From the NCBI RefSeq assembly GCF_014650875.1, contig NZ_BMVU01000007.1, positions 1 through 64,000 of the forward strand: 64,000 nt of DNA. The letters run 5' to 3'. Positions 16,610 through 23,892 of the stretch are shown in pieces; position 1 is the stretch's first letter; each line of letters opens with the position of its first letter. The translations under genes were made by a program, and so were the position numbers. This DNA is from Streptomyces minutiscleroticus (GTDB taxonomy: Bacteria; Actinomycetota; Actinomycetes; Streptomycetales; Streptomycetaceae). The notes under the pieces were generated by a model. The model was not told where the DNA came from. It did not search any database and saw nothing but the letters and a program-made list of their open reading frames with translations.

Positions 16610-17026
16610 TCAGGGGGCCGGTACCAGCGCCCACACCGTCTTGCCGTGCACGCCGCGGCTCCACACCCCCCAGGCGGTGGTCAGCTGCTCCACCAGGTGC
16701 AGGCCGCGGCCGGACTCGTCGTTCGGACCGGGCCGCTCGCGCAGGCGCGGCTGCGCCGAGCCCTCGTCGGAGACCTCGATGAAGCAGGAGCCGTCCGCGA
16801 GCGCGGTCACCGCGACCTCGAACTCGCGCTCCAGGACCGGGCCGTGCCGCACGGCGTTCGTCGCGAGCTCGGAGACGAGCAGGACGGCGTCCTCCAGCGC
16901 CGGGTCCCCGTCCGAGTGCCCCCAGTCCGCCAGGTGTTCGCGCACCCGGGCCCGGGCGATGCCGACGGACGCCGGATGCCGGGGCAGCCGGAAGGAGTTG
17001 CGCCTCACCACACGTATGCTCCTCAC
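16610..17026 (-). CDS. ATP-binding protein, RsbW/SpoIIAB-like (HATPase_c_2)
   Basis: The protein has 138 residues from the GTG at 17026, which has GGAGG ten bases upstream; the frame is open to 17095. The fold is the GHKL ATPase of anti-sigma regulatory factors: N-box ELATNAVRHG, G1 box DESGRGLHLVEQL, and a C-terminal HGKTVWALV strand. Streptomyces has dozens of such single-domain proteins that act as anti-sigma kinases or bind anti-anti-sigma factors; the partner cannot be identified here. The ribosome site region is rich in GTGTG repeats. Confidence 0.85.
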   Translation of the reverse strand: MRSIRVVRRNSFRLPRHPASVGIARARVREHLADWGHSDGDPALEDAVLLVSELATNAVRHGPVLEREFEVAVTALADGSCFIEVSDEGSAQPRLRERPGPNDESGRGLHLVEQLTTAWGVWSRGVHGKTVWALVPAP

Positions 17027-17566
17027 CCCGCACACACCTCCCCCACACACATGGTGCTGCGTCGGGCGCTCCCGCGCCGTCACTTCCGCAATCACCGCTC
17101 CCGCGAGATCGCGTCACATCCGGAACGGCCACGCACGGTCCCCGCCCGGCGCCACCGCTGCGGAGATACGGTTCGCCAGCCGCGTCGTCACCGCTCAGAG
17201 CGCGCTTCCCGCCTCCCGCGGCGCAACGGGCCGGGGCATCACGGACGGCCTCCTTCCGGCGCCCCGGGCCATCGGGGCCGTGTTCGGGGCGCCCGCGGCT
17301 GTCCTGATCCGGACCCCCGGCGCGGCGGTGCGCGGCCCGGCCGGAGCGGGCAGCGCGACGAAGTCCGTCGTACCGGCCCCGCGGGGCCCGGCAGCGGTCA
17401 CCGGCGGCCGCTCGTCCGGCGGCGGTTTCCGGACGTCCGCACGGTCCGCTTTCCGCTTTGCGGATGTGTATGGCTCGACTTTGCTCAGTACGGCCTCGGG
17501 GGGCCCGCCGCGAGAACCGGCGGACCCCCTTGCGGAGCCTTGCCGCGCCCCTGCCGGGCGGTCGTC
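17027..17566. other. 540-bp gap upstream of the RsbW-like gene
   Basis: No supported gene. It contains the upstream region of the RsbW-like gene and the terminator of the metallophosphoesterase gene (17499-17529). Short open frames are Pro/Arg-rich and lack recognisable domains. The segment 17440-17490 (CTTTCCGCTTTGCGG and nearby) is relatively AT-rich and could hold a promoter. Confidence 0.45.
17499..17529 (-). terminator. Terminator after the metallophosphoesterase gene
   Basis: Twelve-base arms (17499-17510 and 17518-17529) pair with one mismatch around a 7-nt loop, 38 bp beyond the stop of the minus-strand gene. Confidence 0.6.
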
Positions 17567-19195
17567 TCAGGCCCGGCGCGAGGCCAGTTCGACGACCGTG
17601 ACGTCGGAGGGCGCGCCGACCCGCGTCGGCGGCCCCCAGGCGCCCGCGCCGCGCGACACGTACAGCTGCGTGTCGCCGTACCGCTCCAGGCCCGCGAGCG
17701 TGGGGTTGGCCCGGTCGGCGATCAGGGGGCCGGGCCAGAGCTGGCCGCCGTGGGTGTGCCCGGACAGCTGGAGGTCCACGCCGTGCCGGACGGCGTCGTG
17801 GATCTGCACCGGCTGGTGCGCCATCAGCACGCACGCGCGGTCGCGGTCCCGGTCGCCGAGCGCCTTGTCGTAGTCGGGCCCCTGGCCCTCGTCCTCGCCG
17901 GCGACGTCGTTCACACCCGCGAGGTCGAAGCCGGGCAGCTCCGTACGGGCGTTCTCCAGCGGCCGCAGCCCGAGCGAGCGCACCTGCTCCACCCACTGCT
18001 CGGCCCCGGAGAAGTACTCGTGGTTGCCGGTCACGAAGTACGCGCCGTGCCGCGCCCGCAGCTGGGCGAGCGGCGCCGCGGCGGGCCCGAGGTCCTCGAC
18101 GCTGCCGTCGACGAGGTCGCCCACGACGGCGATCAGGTCGGGGTTGGTGGAGTTGACCGTGTCGACGACCTTCTGCGCGAAGCCGCGGCCGAGCACAGGA
18201 CCGAGGTGGATGTCGCTGACCACGGCGATCCGGTAGCCGTGGGCCGCGCGCGGCAGCTTCGCCAGCGGCACGGTGATCCGCTTGACCTTCGGGCCGCGCA
18301 GGACGCCGTACGTGCCGTGGCCGACGGTCCCGACCGCGGCGACCGCCGCGGCGGCGCCGACGGCGCGGGCGACGAAGAGGCGGCGGGAGGGACCGCCGGG
18401 CACGGGCCGCGCGGTGTCCGCGCCGGCCGCCGCGGACGGCTCCCGCCCGGCGGCACCGGACGCGCCGGTCCCGGCCTCGCCGCCGGCCGCCGTCCCCGCG
18501 TCCGCGCCGGAGCCCTCGGGCTCCGCCGTGGCCGTACCGCGCGCGGCGGTGGCGGAGGCGCCGCCCGCGGGGGCCGCGTCCTCGCGCGGCGCGCCCGCGG
18601 GCCCTGCCGTCCCGGCCGCCGCGGGGCCGTCCGCCGCGGACTCCGCTCTACCGGACTCCGCCGTACCGGGTCCCGTCGCGGCGGGCTCCTCCGTGACGGT
18701 CCCGAGCGCGCCCGCGCCGGAGGCCGTCTCCCCGCCTCCGGGCCGCGCGGCGGACGCGGGGCCCGCGGCGGGCGCGGAGGCCGTCCCGGCGGGCGCGGGA
18801 CCGGTGGCGGCCGTGCCGGCGCCGGCGGGGCCGCCGTCCCGCTCCGCCGTCCGCGAGGGCTCCGCCCCGCCCGCGCGCGCCGCGCGCCGTTCGAGGAACA
18901 GCCGCAGCAGCGGCCGCACCAGCTCGCCCACCAGGAGCGCGAGCAGCAGGTACATGGCCAGCACCATGTACAGGAAGCCCGGCCAGGCCAGCACGCGCTG
19001 GAGGGCGAAGGGCATGCCCATGCGCCCGCCCGCGAGCGCGGCGAGCATCAGTACGGGCCCGACGACGAGCACGGCCGTGCCGATGCGCCGGGCGGGCCCT
19101 GGCCCCGCGGTCGTGTCGCGGACCAGCCGCCGCCACACGTACCAGTGCAGGACGGCGAGCAGGGCGAGGACGAGCAGTAAGAACACGATCACCAT
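17567..19195 (-). CDS. Membrane-anchored metallophosphoesterase with long Ala/Gly linker
   Basis: The protein has 542 residues. Start ATG 19195 is preceded by GGGGAG. Three or four N-terminal transmembrane helices (residues 1-100) are followed by about 165 residues of Ala/Gly/Pro/Glu-rich linker, a further segment (RRLFVARAVGAAAAVAAVG) and the catalytic domain. Metal-binding motifs are DIHLG, GDLVDG, GNHEY, and GHTHGGQ near the C-terminus, the calcineurin-like set of the YkuE/YaeI type, which acts on phospholipid or wall-linked phosphates at the membrane. The linker length is unusual. Substrate unknown. The SCO4848-family gene lies 20 bp upstream and may be co-transcribed. Confidence 0.88.
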   Translation of the reverse strand: MVIVFLLLVLALLAVLHWYVWRRLVRDTTAGPGPARRIGTAVLVVGPVLMLAALAGGRMGMPFALQRVLAWPGFLYMVLAMYLLLALLVGELVRPLLRLFLERRAARAGGAEPSRTAERDGGPAGAGTAATGPAPAGTASAPAAGPASAARPGGGETASGAGALGTVTEEPAATGPGTAESGRAESAADGPAAAGTAGPAGAPREDAAPAGGASATAARGTATAEPEGSGADAGTAAGGEAGTGASGAAGREPSAAAGADTARPVPGGPSRRLFVARAVGAAAAVAAVGTVGHGTYGVLRGPKVKRITVPLAKLPRAAHGYRIAVVSDIHLGPVLGRGFAQKVVDTVNSTNPDLIAVVGDLVDGSVEDLGPAAAPLAQLRARHGAYFVTGNHEYFSGAEQWVEQVRSLGLRPLENARTELPGFDLAGVNDVAGEDEGQGPDYDKALGDRDRDRACVLMAHQPVQIHDAVRHGVDLQLSGHTHGGQLWPGPLIADRANPTLAGLERYGDTQLYVSRGAGAWGPPTRVGAPSDVTVVELASRRA

Positions 19196-19215
19196 GGCGG
19201 CGCTCCCCTAAGTGC

Positions 19216-19458
19216 CTATGCCGTGCGCCGCAGTGCGCGCAGTCCGCGCAACCCGATGGCCCCCACGATCGTCCCCAGAACAAAGGAGACGACGGCGAGC
19301 GTCAGGTGCACCCAGAAGTACGCGGTCGGGTCACCGGCGTCGTCGAAGGCCAGCCCGCTGCCGTCCTTCCACAGGTTCTTGACGAAAGTGATCCAGATGA
19401 CCCAACTCCACACCCCGAAGGCGAGCAGGAACCAGGAGACGGGACGGCTGAGCTTCAT
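19216..19458 (-). CDS. SCO4848-family small membrane protein
   Basis: This 80-residue protein starts with the conserved MKLSRPVSWFLLAFGVWSW and has two transmembrane helices (residues 7-27 and 47-70) and a basic C-terminus (RGLRALRRTA). The family is known from Streptomyces but has no assigned function. It lies 20 bp upstream of the metallophosphoesterase gene on the same strand and is divergent from the D,D-carboxypeptidase gene. Confidence 0.85.
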   Translation of the reverse strand: MKLSRPVSWFLLAFGVWSWVIWITFVKNLWKDGSGLAFDDAGDPTAYFWVHLTLAVVSFVLGTIVGAIGLRGLRALRRTA

Positions 19459-19534
19459 GCGTTCAGTATCACCGCCGCCCGCTGGCCGCCGCGTGCGGGG
19501 TGGGGAGGGGGGTGCCGGGGCCGACCGGGGACCC

Positions 19535-19542
19535 TGTAATTT
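19535..19542 (+). promoter_or_regulatory. -10 element before the D,D-carboxypeptidase gene (likely leaderless)
   Basis: TGTAATTT ends seven bases before the GTG at 19550, in an otherwise very GC-rich stretch with no ribosome-binding site, which fits a leaderless transcript starting at or next to the GTG. No clear -35 is seen. Confidence 0.45.
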
Positions 19543-19549
19543 CTCGGTC

Positions 19550-20791
19550 GTGCCCGCCTCTCAACGGATCGTCAGGACCTCCCTGTTGATCACCTCAGCG
19601 TCCCTGTTGTCCGTCTCCCTGTCCGTGCCCGCGGTCGCGGACGAGAAGCCGAAGCCCCCGGCGTCGATGTCGACGGTGGGCGGCGAGCGCCTCGGGAGGG
19701 CGGGGACCCAGGTGGAGCTGGGCAGCGGTGCCCCGGTGCTGCCCAAGGAGCTGACGGCGCGCTCCTGGATCGTCGCGGACGCGGAGTCCGGCGACGTGCT
19801 GGCCGCGCACAACGCGCACTGGAAGCTGCCCCCGGCGAGCACCCTGAAGATGCTGTTCGCGGACACGCTGCTGCCGAGGTTCCCCCGGACCGAGAAGCAC
19901 GAGGTCGAGCTGTCCGACCTGGCGGGCGTCGGCGCGGGCTCCAGCACGGTGGGGATCAAGGAGAACGAGACGTACACGGTCCACGACCTGTGGCTCGGCG
20001 TCTTCCTGCGCTCCGGCAACGACGCCGTGCACGTGCTCTCCGCGATGAACGGAGGCGTCGACAAGACGGTCGCGGACATGCAGGAGCACGCCGACGAGCT
20101 CCGGGCCACGGACACGACCGTGGCCAGCCCCGACGGCTACGACGCGCCGGGCCAGGTCTCCTCCGCGTACGACCTGACGCTGTTCGCCCGCTCCGGGCTG
20201 CAGAAGAAGGACTTCCGGGAGTACTGCTCGACCGTGCGGGCGCAGTTCCCCGGCGAGACGAAGAAGGACAAGAAGGGGAGGACCACCCGCGGCTCCTTCG
20301 AGATCCAGAACACCAACCGGCTGCTGACCGGCGACTACGACGTGGACACCTACAAGGGCATCGCGGGGGTGAAGAACGGCAACACCACCAACGCCGGCGC
20401 CACCTTCACCGGGGTCGCCGAGCGCGACGGCAGGGTGCTGCTCGTGACGGTGATGAACCCGCAGAAGAACGAGCACAACGAGGTCTATAAGGAGACCGCG
20501 CGGCTGCTCGACTGGGGCTTCGCGGCGGCCGGGAAGGTGGAGCCGGTCGGCGAGCTGGTGGCGCCGCGCAGCGCGAGCCCGGACGCGCGGCCGGGCGGCA
20601 CGGCGGCCCCGGAGAGCCGGGAGTCCGCGCGGGCCGCCGCGGCCGCCGCGCCGGGGACCGGGAGGTCGAGCGGTGCCGGGGTCGCGCTGGGCGTCGCCGG
20701 CGGGCTGCTGGCCCTGCTGGCGGGCGGTGCGTTCCTGATCAACCGTCGGTGGCCGCTGCCCGATCTGGTGCGCCGCCGGACGCGGCACTGA
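19550..20791 (+). CDS. D-alanyl-D-alanine carboxypeptidase (peptidase S11 type)
   Basis: The product is 413 residues from the GTG at 19550. A signal peptide (residues 10-30, ending about VPAVADE) exports it. Penicillin-binding motifs are PASTLK (SxxK nucleophile), RSGNDAV (SxN) and VKNGNTT in place of canonical KTG. A C-terminal Ala-rich region and a final helix (ALGVAGGLLALLAGGAFLI) plus a basic tail anchor it in the membrane. It would trim the terminal D-Ala from peptidoglycan stems. Its last 53 bp overlap the convergent YihY-type gene. Confidence 0.88.
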   Translation: MPASQRIVRTSLLITSASLLSVSLSVPAVADEKPKPPASMSTVGGERLGRAGTQVELGSGAPVLPKELTARSWIVADAESGDVLAAHNAHWKLPPASTLKMLFADTLLPRFPRTEKHEVELSDLAGVGAGSSTVGIKENETYTVHDLWLGVFLRSGNDAVHVLSAMNGGVDKTVADMQEHADELRATDTTVASPDGYDAPGQVSSAYDLTLFARSGLQKKDFREYCSTVRAQFPGETKKDKKGRTTRGSFEIQNTNRLLTGDYDVDTYKGIAGVKNGNTTNAGATFTGVAERDGRVLLVTVMNPQKNEHNEVYKETARLLDWGFAAAGKVEPVGELVAPRSASPDARPGGTAAPESRESARAAAAAAPGTGRSSGAGVALGVAGGLLALLAGGAFLINRRWPLPDLVRRRTRH

Positions 20792-21656
20792 CCTCCTCCT
20801 TCGGCGCGTCGTGCTCGCGCGTCGCCGTCCACGCGGCGCAGTACAGCACCAGCTTCGAGGTGAAGTTGATCCACAGCAGCAGGGCGATCGGCACGCCGAA
20901 GGCGCCGTACATGCTCTTGGCCGCGACGCCCTGCAGATAGCCGCTGAGCAGTAGTTTCAGCAGCTCGAACCCGGCGGCGCCGAGCAGTGCCGCGGTGATC
21001 AGCCGGCGGCGCTTGGGCTCGACGCCGGGCAGCAGCGTCAGGACGTACAGGAGCAGCAGGAAGTCGGCGAGGACGGCGACCAGGAACGCGGCGGCCTGCA
21101 GCAGGACGCCGCCGAAGCCGTTCTCGTCGATGCCGAGGCGGCGCGTCGTCCAGCCGATCGCCGCGGAGGCGAGGCCGGAGGCGGCCACGGAGACGAGGAC
21201 GGCGCCGCCGAGGCCGAGGAGCACCCCGGCGTCGCCGGCCTTGCGCAGCAGGGGGTTCTCGTCGGGCTCGGGCAGTTCCCAGACGTCCCGGAGGGACTCC
21301 CGTACGGAACCGATCCAGCTGATGCCGGTGACCAGCAGCAGGGCGCCCGCGATGACACCGACCTTGCCCGCGTTGTCCACGAGCCCGCCGATGTCCAGCT
21401 GGTCCGCGATTCCGGGGATCTGCTCGGCCAGCTTGTCCTCCAGCGTGCGCACCTGCGCGTCGCTGAGGGCCGCGGCGGCGACCGCGGCGGTGACGGTGAG
21501 CAGCGGGAAGAGGGCGACGAAGCTGGTGAAGGTCATGGCGGCGGCCAGACGCGTCCACTTCACCCGGTCCAGGCGCTCGTACGAACGCCACGCGTGCGTC
21601 TCCATCAGGCGCGCGAGCCACGGCCCGATGCCCGGAAGCTTCTTCAGCCAGTCCAT
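20739..21656 (-). CDS. YihY/virulence factor BrkB family membrane protein
   Basis: The product has 305 residues. Family features are AWRSYERLDRVKWTRLAAAM at the N-terminus, TFTSFVALFPLLTVTAAV, ISWIGSVRESLRDVWELP, and AKSMYGAFGVPIALLLWINF near the end, with about six transmembrane helices. The function of YihY proteins is unsettled; they resemble flippase or transporter folds. The ATG lies inside the 3' end of the gtrA-like gene (13-bp overlap), so it is the last gene of the PAP2-ubiA-gtrA operon. This makes a role in the same polyprenyl-sugar pathway possible, but that is only context. Confidence 0.85.
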   Translation of the reverse strand: MDWLKKLPGIGPWLARLMETHAWRSYERLDRVKWTRLAAAMTFTSFVALFPLLTVTAAVAAAALSDAQVRTLEDKLAEQIPGIADQLDIGGLVDNAGKVGVIAGALLLVTGISWIGSVRESLRDVWELPEPDENPLLRKAGDAGVLLGLGGAVLVSVAASGLASAAIGWTTRRLGIDENGFGGVLLQAAAFLVAVLADFLLLLYVLTLLPGVEPKRRRLITAALLGAAGFELLKLLLSGYLQGVAAKSMYGAFGVPIALLLWINFTSKLVLYCAAWTATREHDAPKEEVSAASGGAPDRAAATDG

Positions 21657-22282
21657 GTCCGGCCTCTGCCCCCGTCGCGGAAAACCAATGTCCGCGTCCC
21701 CCAGAAGCGCAGGACAGTGGCGAGCGCCATGCCCACCACGGCGCCGGAGACGGTGTCCGCGTGCCGCGAGGTGAGCCCGAGCCCGTAGTGGCTGACGGCC
21801 AGGCACAGCAGCTGCACGAGCGCGCCCGCGGCGTTCACCGCGAGGAAGACCCCGTACTGGCGCAGGCGCGGCCCGGTGCGGTGCCGGTAGGGGCCGAGCG
21901 CGTTGCCCGCGTACGCCACGGAGCAGCCGGCCGCGAACGACAGGGCCTTGGCGGTCAGCGGGTCCAGGCCCGCCGGTCCGCGCAGCCAGAGGAAGAGGGC
22001 GAGGTCGGCGGCGTACGCGACGAGGCCGGCGGCGGCGAAGCCGAGCAGTTCCCGCGACCGGCGCGGGCGGCGCCGGGTGCGCGAGGGGTCCGCGGTCCAC
22101 GGGTGGCGCGGGGTCCACCGGCGGCGCCGGACCCACCGGCGGCGCGAGGCCCGCGGGTGGCTCGGGGTCCACCGACGGCGCGAGGTCCGCAGGTGGCGCG
22201 GGATCCGCCGGCGGCGCGAGGTCCACCGGCGGTGCCGGGCCCGTCGGCGGCGCGGGGTCCGCGGGTGGTGCGGGGCGCTCAC
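21644..22282 (-). CDS. GtrA-family membrane protein with basic repeat N-terminus
   Basis: The protein has 212 residues from a GTG in a GTGA overlap with the UbiA stop. The C-terminal 130 residues are the GtrA domain: LLGFAAAGLVAYAADLALFL, AGCSVAYAGNALGPYRHRTG, LVQLLCLAVSH and LRFWGTRTLVFRDGG, with four transmembrane helices. The first 75 residues are a Trp/Arg-rich repeat (SRRRWTP-like) encoded by short tandem repeats. The mycobacterial homolog Rv3789 sits next to dprE1 and is implicated in decaprenyl-phosphoryl-arabinose trafficking or arabinosyltransferase recruitment. Here it is likewise between ubiA and the divergent dprE1. Confidence 0.82.
   Translation of the reverse strand: MSAPHHPRTPRRRRARHRRWTSRRRRIPRHLRTSRRRWTPSHPRASRRRWVRRRRWTPRHPWTADPSRTRRRPRRSRELLGFAAAGLVAYAADLALFLWLRGPAGLDPLTAKALSFAAGCSVAYAGNALGPYRHRTGPRLRQYGVFLAVNAAGALVQLLCLAVSHYGLGLTSRHADTVSGAVVGMALATVLRFWGTRTLVFRDGGRGRTWTG
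22075..22270 (-). repeat. 18-bp-type tandem repeats in the gtrA-like gene
   Basis: Degenerate units of the form GGTCCACCGGCGGCGCGA recur about ten times in tandem, giving in-frame SRRRWT/RRRR blocks. They have no unique spacers, so this is not a CRISPR array. Confidence 0.7.
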
Positions 22283-23235
22283 CAGCCGGCCACCGCCAGC
22301 CCGTACATCGCCAGCCACACCAGCCCGATCAGGGCGAGCGCGCGGTCGTGCAGGACCACGTCCTCGGGCTCGCCGGCCGTGCCCCGGTCGGCGAAGACGG
22401 CGTAGCGCAGGACCGCCAGGATGAACGCGACCACCGACAGCTGCCGCCAGGGCAGCAGGCCGGACTCGGGCGGACCGCCCTCCAGGGCCCACAGGCAGTA
22501 GCCGAGGACGGCGACGCCGGCCGCGAGCTGCCAGACGAAGCGCAGGTAGCCGGTGGTGTACTCGCTGAGCAGCGCCCGGGTGGCACCCGCCTTGCCGGCC
22601 ATCTGCACGGCCTCGGAGTAGCGCTTGGCGGCGACCATGAACAGCGCGCCGAAGCCGGCCGTGATCAGGAACCAGCGCGACAGCGGGATGCCGAGCGCGA
22701 GCCCGCCGATCATCGCCCGCATCAGGAAGCCCGTGGCCACGACGGCGAGGTCGACGACGAGGACGTGCTTCAGGCTGACGCAGTACGCCAGCTGCATGCC
22801 GAGGTAGGCGGTGAGCAGCGCCGCGGTGACCGGTGAGCCGAGGAGGGCCGCGGCGGCGGGCGCGAGGACGGCGAGGGCGCCGCCGACGGCGTACGCGACC
22901 GGCACCGGCACCTGCCCGGCGGCGACCGGGCGCCGGCACTTGACGGGGTGGGCGCGGTCGGCGTCGGCGTCCCGGGCGTCGTTGATCAGGTAGACGGCGG
23001 CGGAGCACGCCGTGAACAGCACGAAGACCAGGGCGGTGCGGAGCAGGGCGTGGCGCGAGAACAGCTCGCCCGCGGCGGCGGGGGCCGCCACCACCAGGAC
23101 GTTCTTGATCCACTGCCGGGGACGGGCGGTGCGGACGAGGCCGGACAGCAGACCGCCCCGGCCCGGCGGCACGGGCCCCGGCCCCGGTCCGCGGACGCGG
23201 GTCCTGCCCAGGTCCAGGAGCGCGGTGTCGGTCAC
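22279..23235 (-). CDS. UbiA-family polyprenyl-phosphate phosphoribosyltransferase (DPPR synthase-like)
   Basis: The product is 318 residues from a GTG that overlaps the PAP2 stop (GTGA). UbiA membrane fold with about eight helices. The first Asp-rich motif at residues 85-99 reads NDARDADADRAHPVK followed by RRPVAAG, close to that of mycobacterial Rv3806c, which transfers phosphoribose from PRPP to decaprenyl phosphate; the second conserved region is AAKRYSEAVQMAGKA. The motif and the neighbours (PAP2, GtrA, DprE1/2) make DPPR synthase much more likely than a quinone prenyltransferase. Confidence 0.85.
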   Translation of the reverse strand: MTDTALLDLGRTRVRGPGPGPVPPGRGGLLSGLVRTARPRQWIKNVLVVAAPAAAGELFSRHALLRTALVFVLFTACSAAVYLINDARDADADRAHPVKCRRPVAAGQVPVPVAYAVGGALAVLAPAAAALLGSPVTAALLTAYLGMQLAYCVSLKHVLVVDLAVVATGFLMRAMIGGLALGIPLSRWFLITAGFGALFMVAAKRYSEAVQMAGKAGATRALLSEYTTGYLRFVWQLAAGVAVLGYCLWALEGGPPESGLLPWRQLSVVAFILAVLRYAVFADRGTAGEPEDVVLHDRALALIGLVWLAMYGLAVAGW

Positions 23236-23759
23236 GGCCGGGACCTCCCGTTCGTCCAGCGGCTGCCCAGCCGGGCCGTGAGCGCGCCGAGGACCGCGCC
23301 CGCCGCCACGTCCGAGGGGTAGTGGACGCCGACGACCAGGCGCGACAGGCACATCGCGGCGGCCAGGGGCGGCACCGCGGCGGCGACGGGCGGGCGCAGC
23401 GCGCCGTACGCGACGGCAGCCGCCACCGCCGACGTGGCGTGCGAGCTGGGGAAGGAGTGCCGCCCGGCGGTGCGGACCAGCGGCTCGACGTGCCCGGGGC
23501 GCGGGCGGCGCACGAGCCGCTTCACCCCCATGCTGGCCAGGTGCGCGCCCGCCGTCAGGGCCGTGGCGCGCAGCCAGGCGCCGCGCCGCTCGCGGTCGGC
23601 GGCGGCGCCCGCCAGGCCGAGCGCGAGCCACAGCGTGCCGTGCTCGCCGGCCCGGGACAGGGCGCGGGCGGCGGCCGCGACGCGGGCGTCCGCGGCCCGG
23701 GCGCGGAGGGCCGACAGGAGCCGGCGGTCCAGGCCGTCGAGGTCGTCGAGTTCGTCCAT
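23232..23759 (-). CDS. PAP2-family phosphatase (candidate phosphoribosyl-polyprenol phosphatase)
   Basis: This 175-residue protein starts at the ATG at 23759. The acid-phosphatase signature is complete: KRLVRRPRPGH, FPSSHATS and SRLVVGVHYPSDV. Several short hydrophobic helices (LASMGVKRL, AAMCLSRLVVGV) place it in the membrane. In mycobacteria the homolog Rv3807c is proposed to remove the 5-phosphate from decaprenyl-phosphoryl-5-phosphoribose. Gene order (PAP2 then ubiA) supports the same step here. It is the first gene of the minus-strand operon, divergent from dprE1. Confidence 0.82.
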   Translation of the reverse strand: MDELDDLDGLDRRLLSALRARAADARVAAAARALSRAGEHGTLWLALGLAGAAADRERRGAWLRATALTAGAHLASMGVKRLVRRPRPGHVEPLVRTAGRHSFPSSHATSAVAAAVAYGALRPPVAAAVPPLAAAMCLSRLVVGVHYPSDVAAGAVLGALTARLGSRWTNGRSRP

Positions 23760-23892
23760 GTGGACCCACTGTTCACCGCAACACCCCTGGAACTCCGTCA
23801 CTATTGAGCGACATCCCATTAATCACCCATTTCGGGGAGGGATACGAGGTTTCTGGGCTGAACTTCTCAATAGTGGCGTTACGGTCGCCCGT

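Noticed and set aside
22075..22270. Possible CRISPR array
   Set aside because: Units are contiguous, degenerate and lack unique spacers; they lie in coding DNA.
21644..23113. Very long open frame covering gtrA and ubiA in one reading frame
   Set aside because: The ubiA frame carries the full UbiA motifs; the upstream part of the gtrA frame is antisense-like Arg/Pro repeat with no domain.
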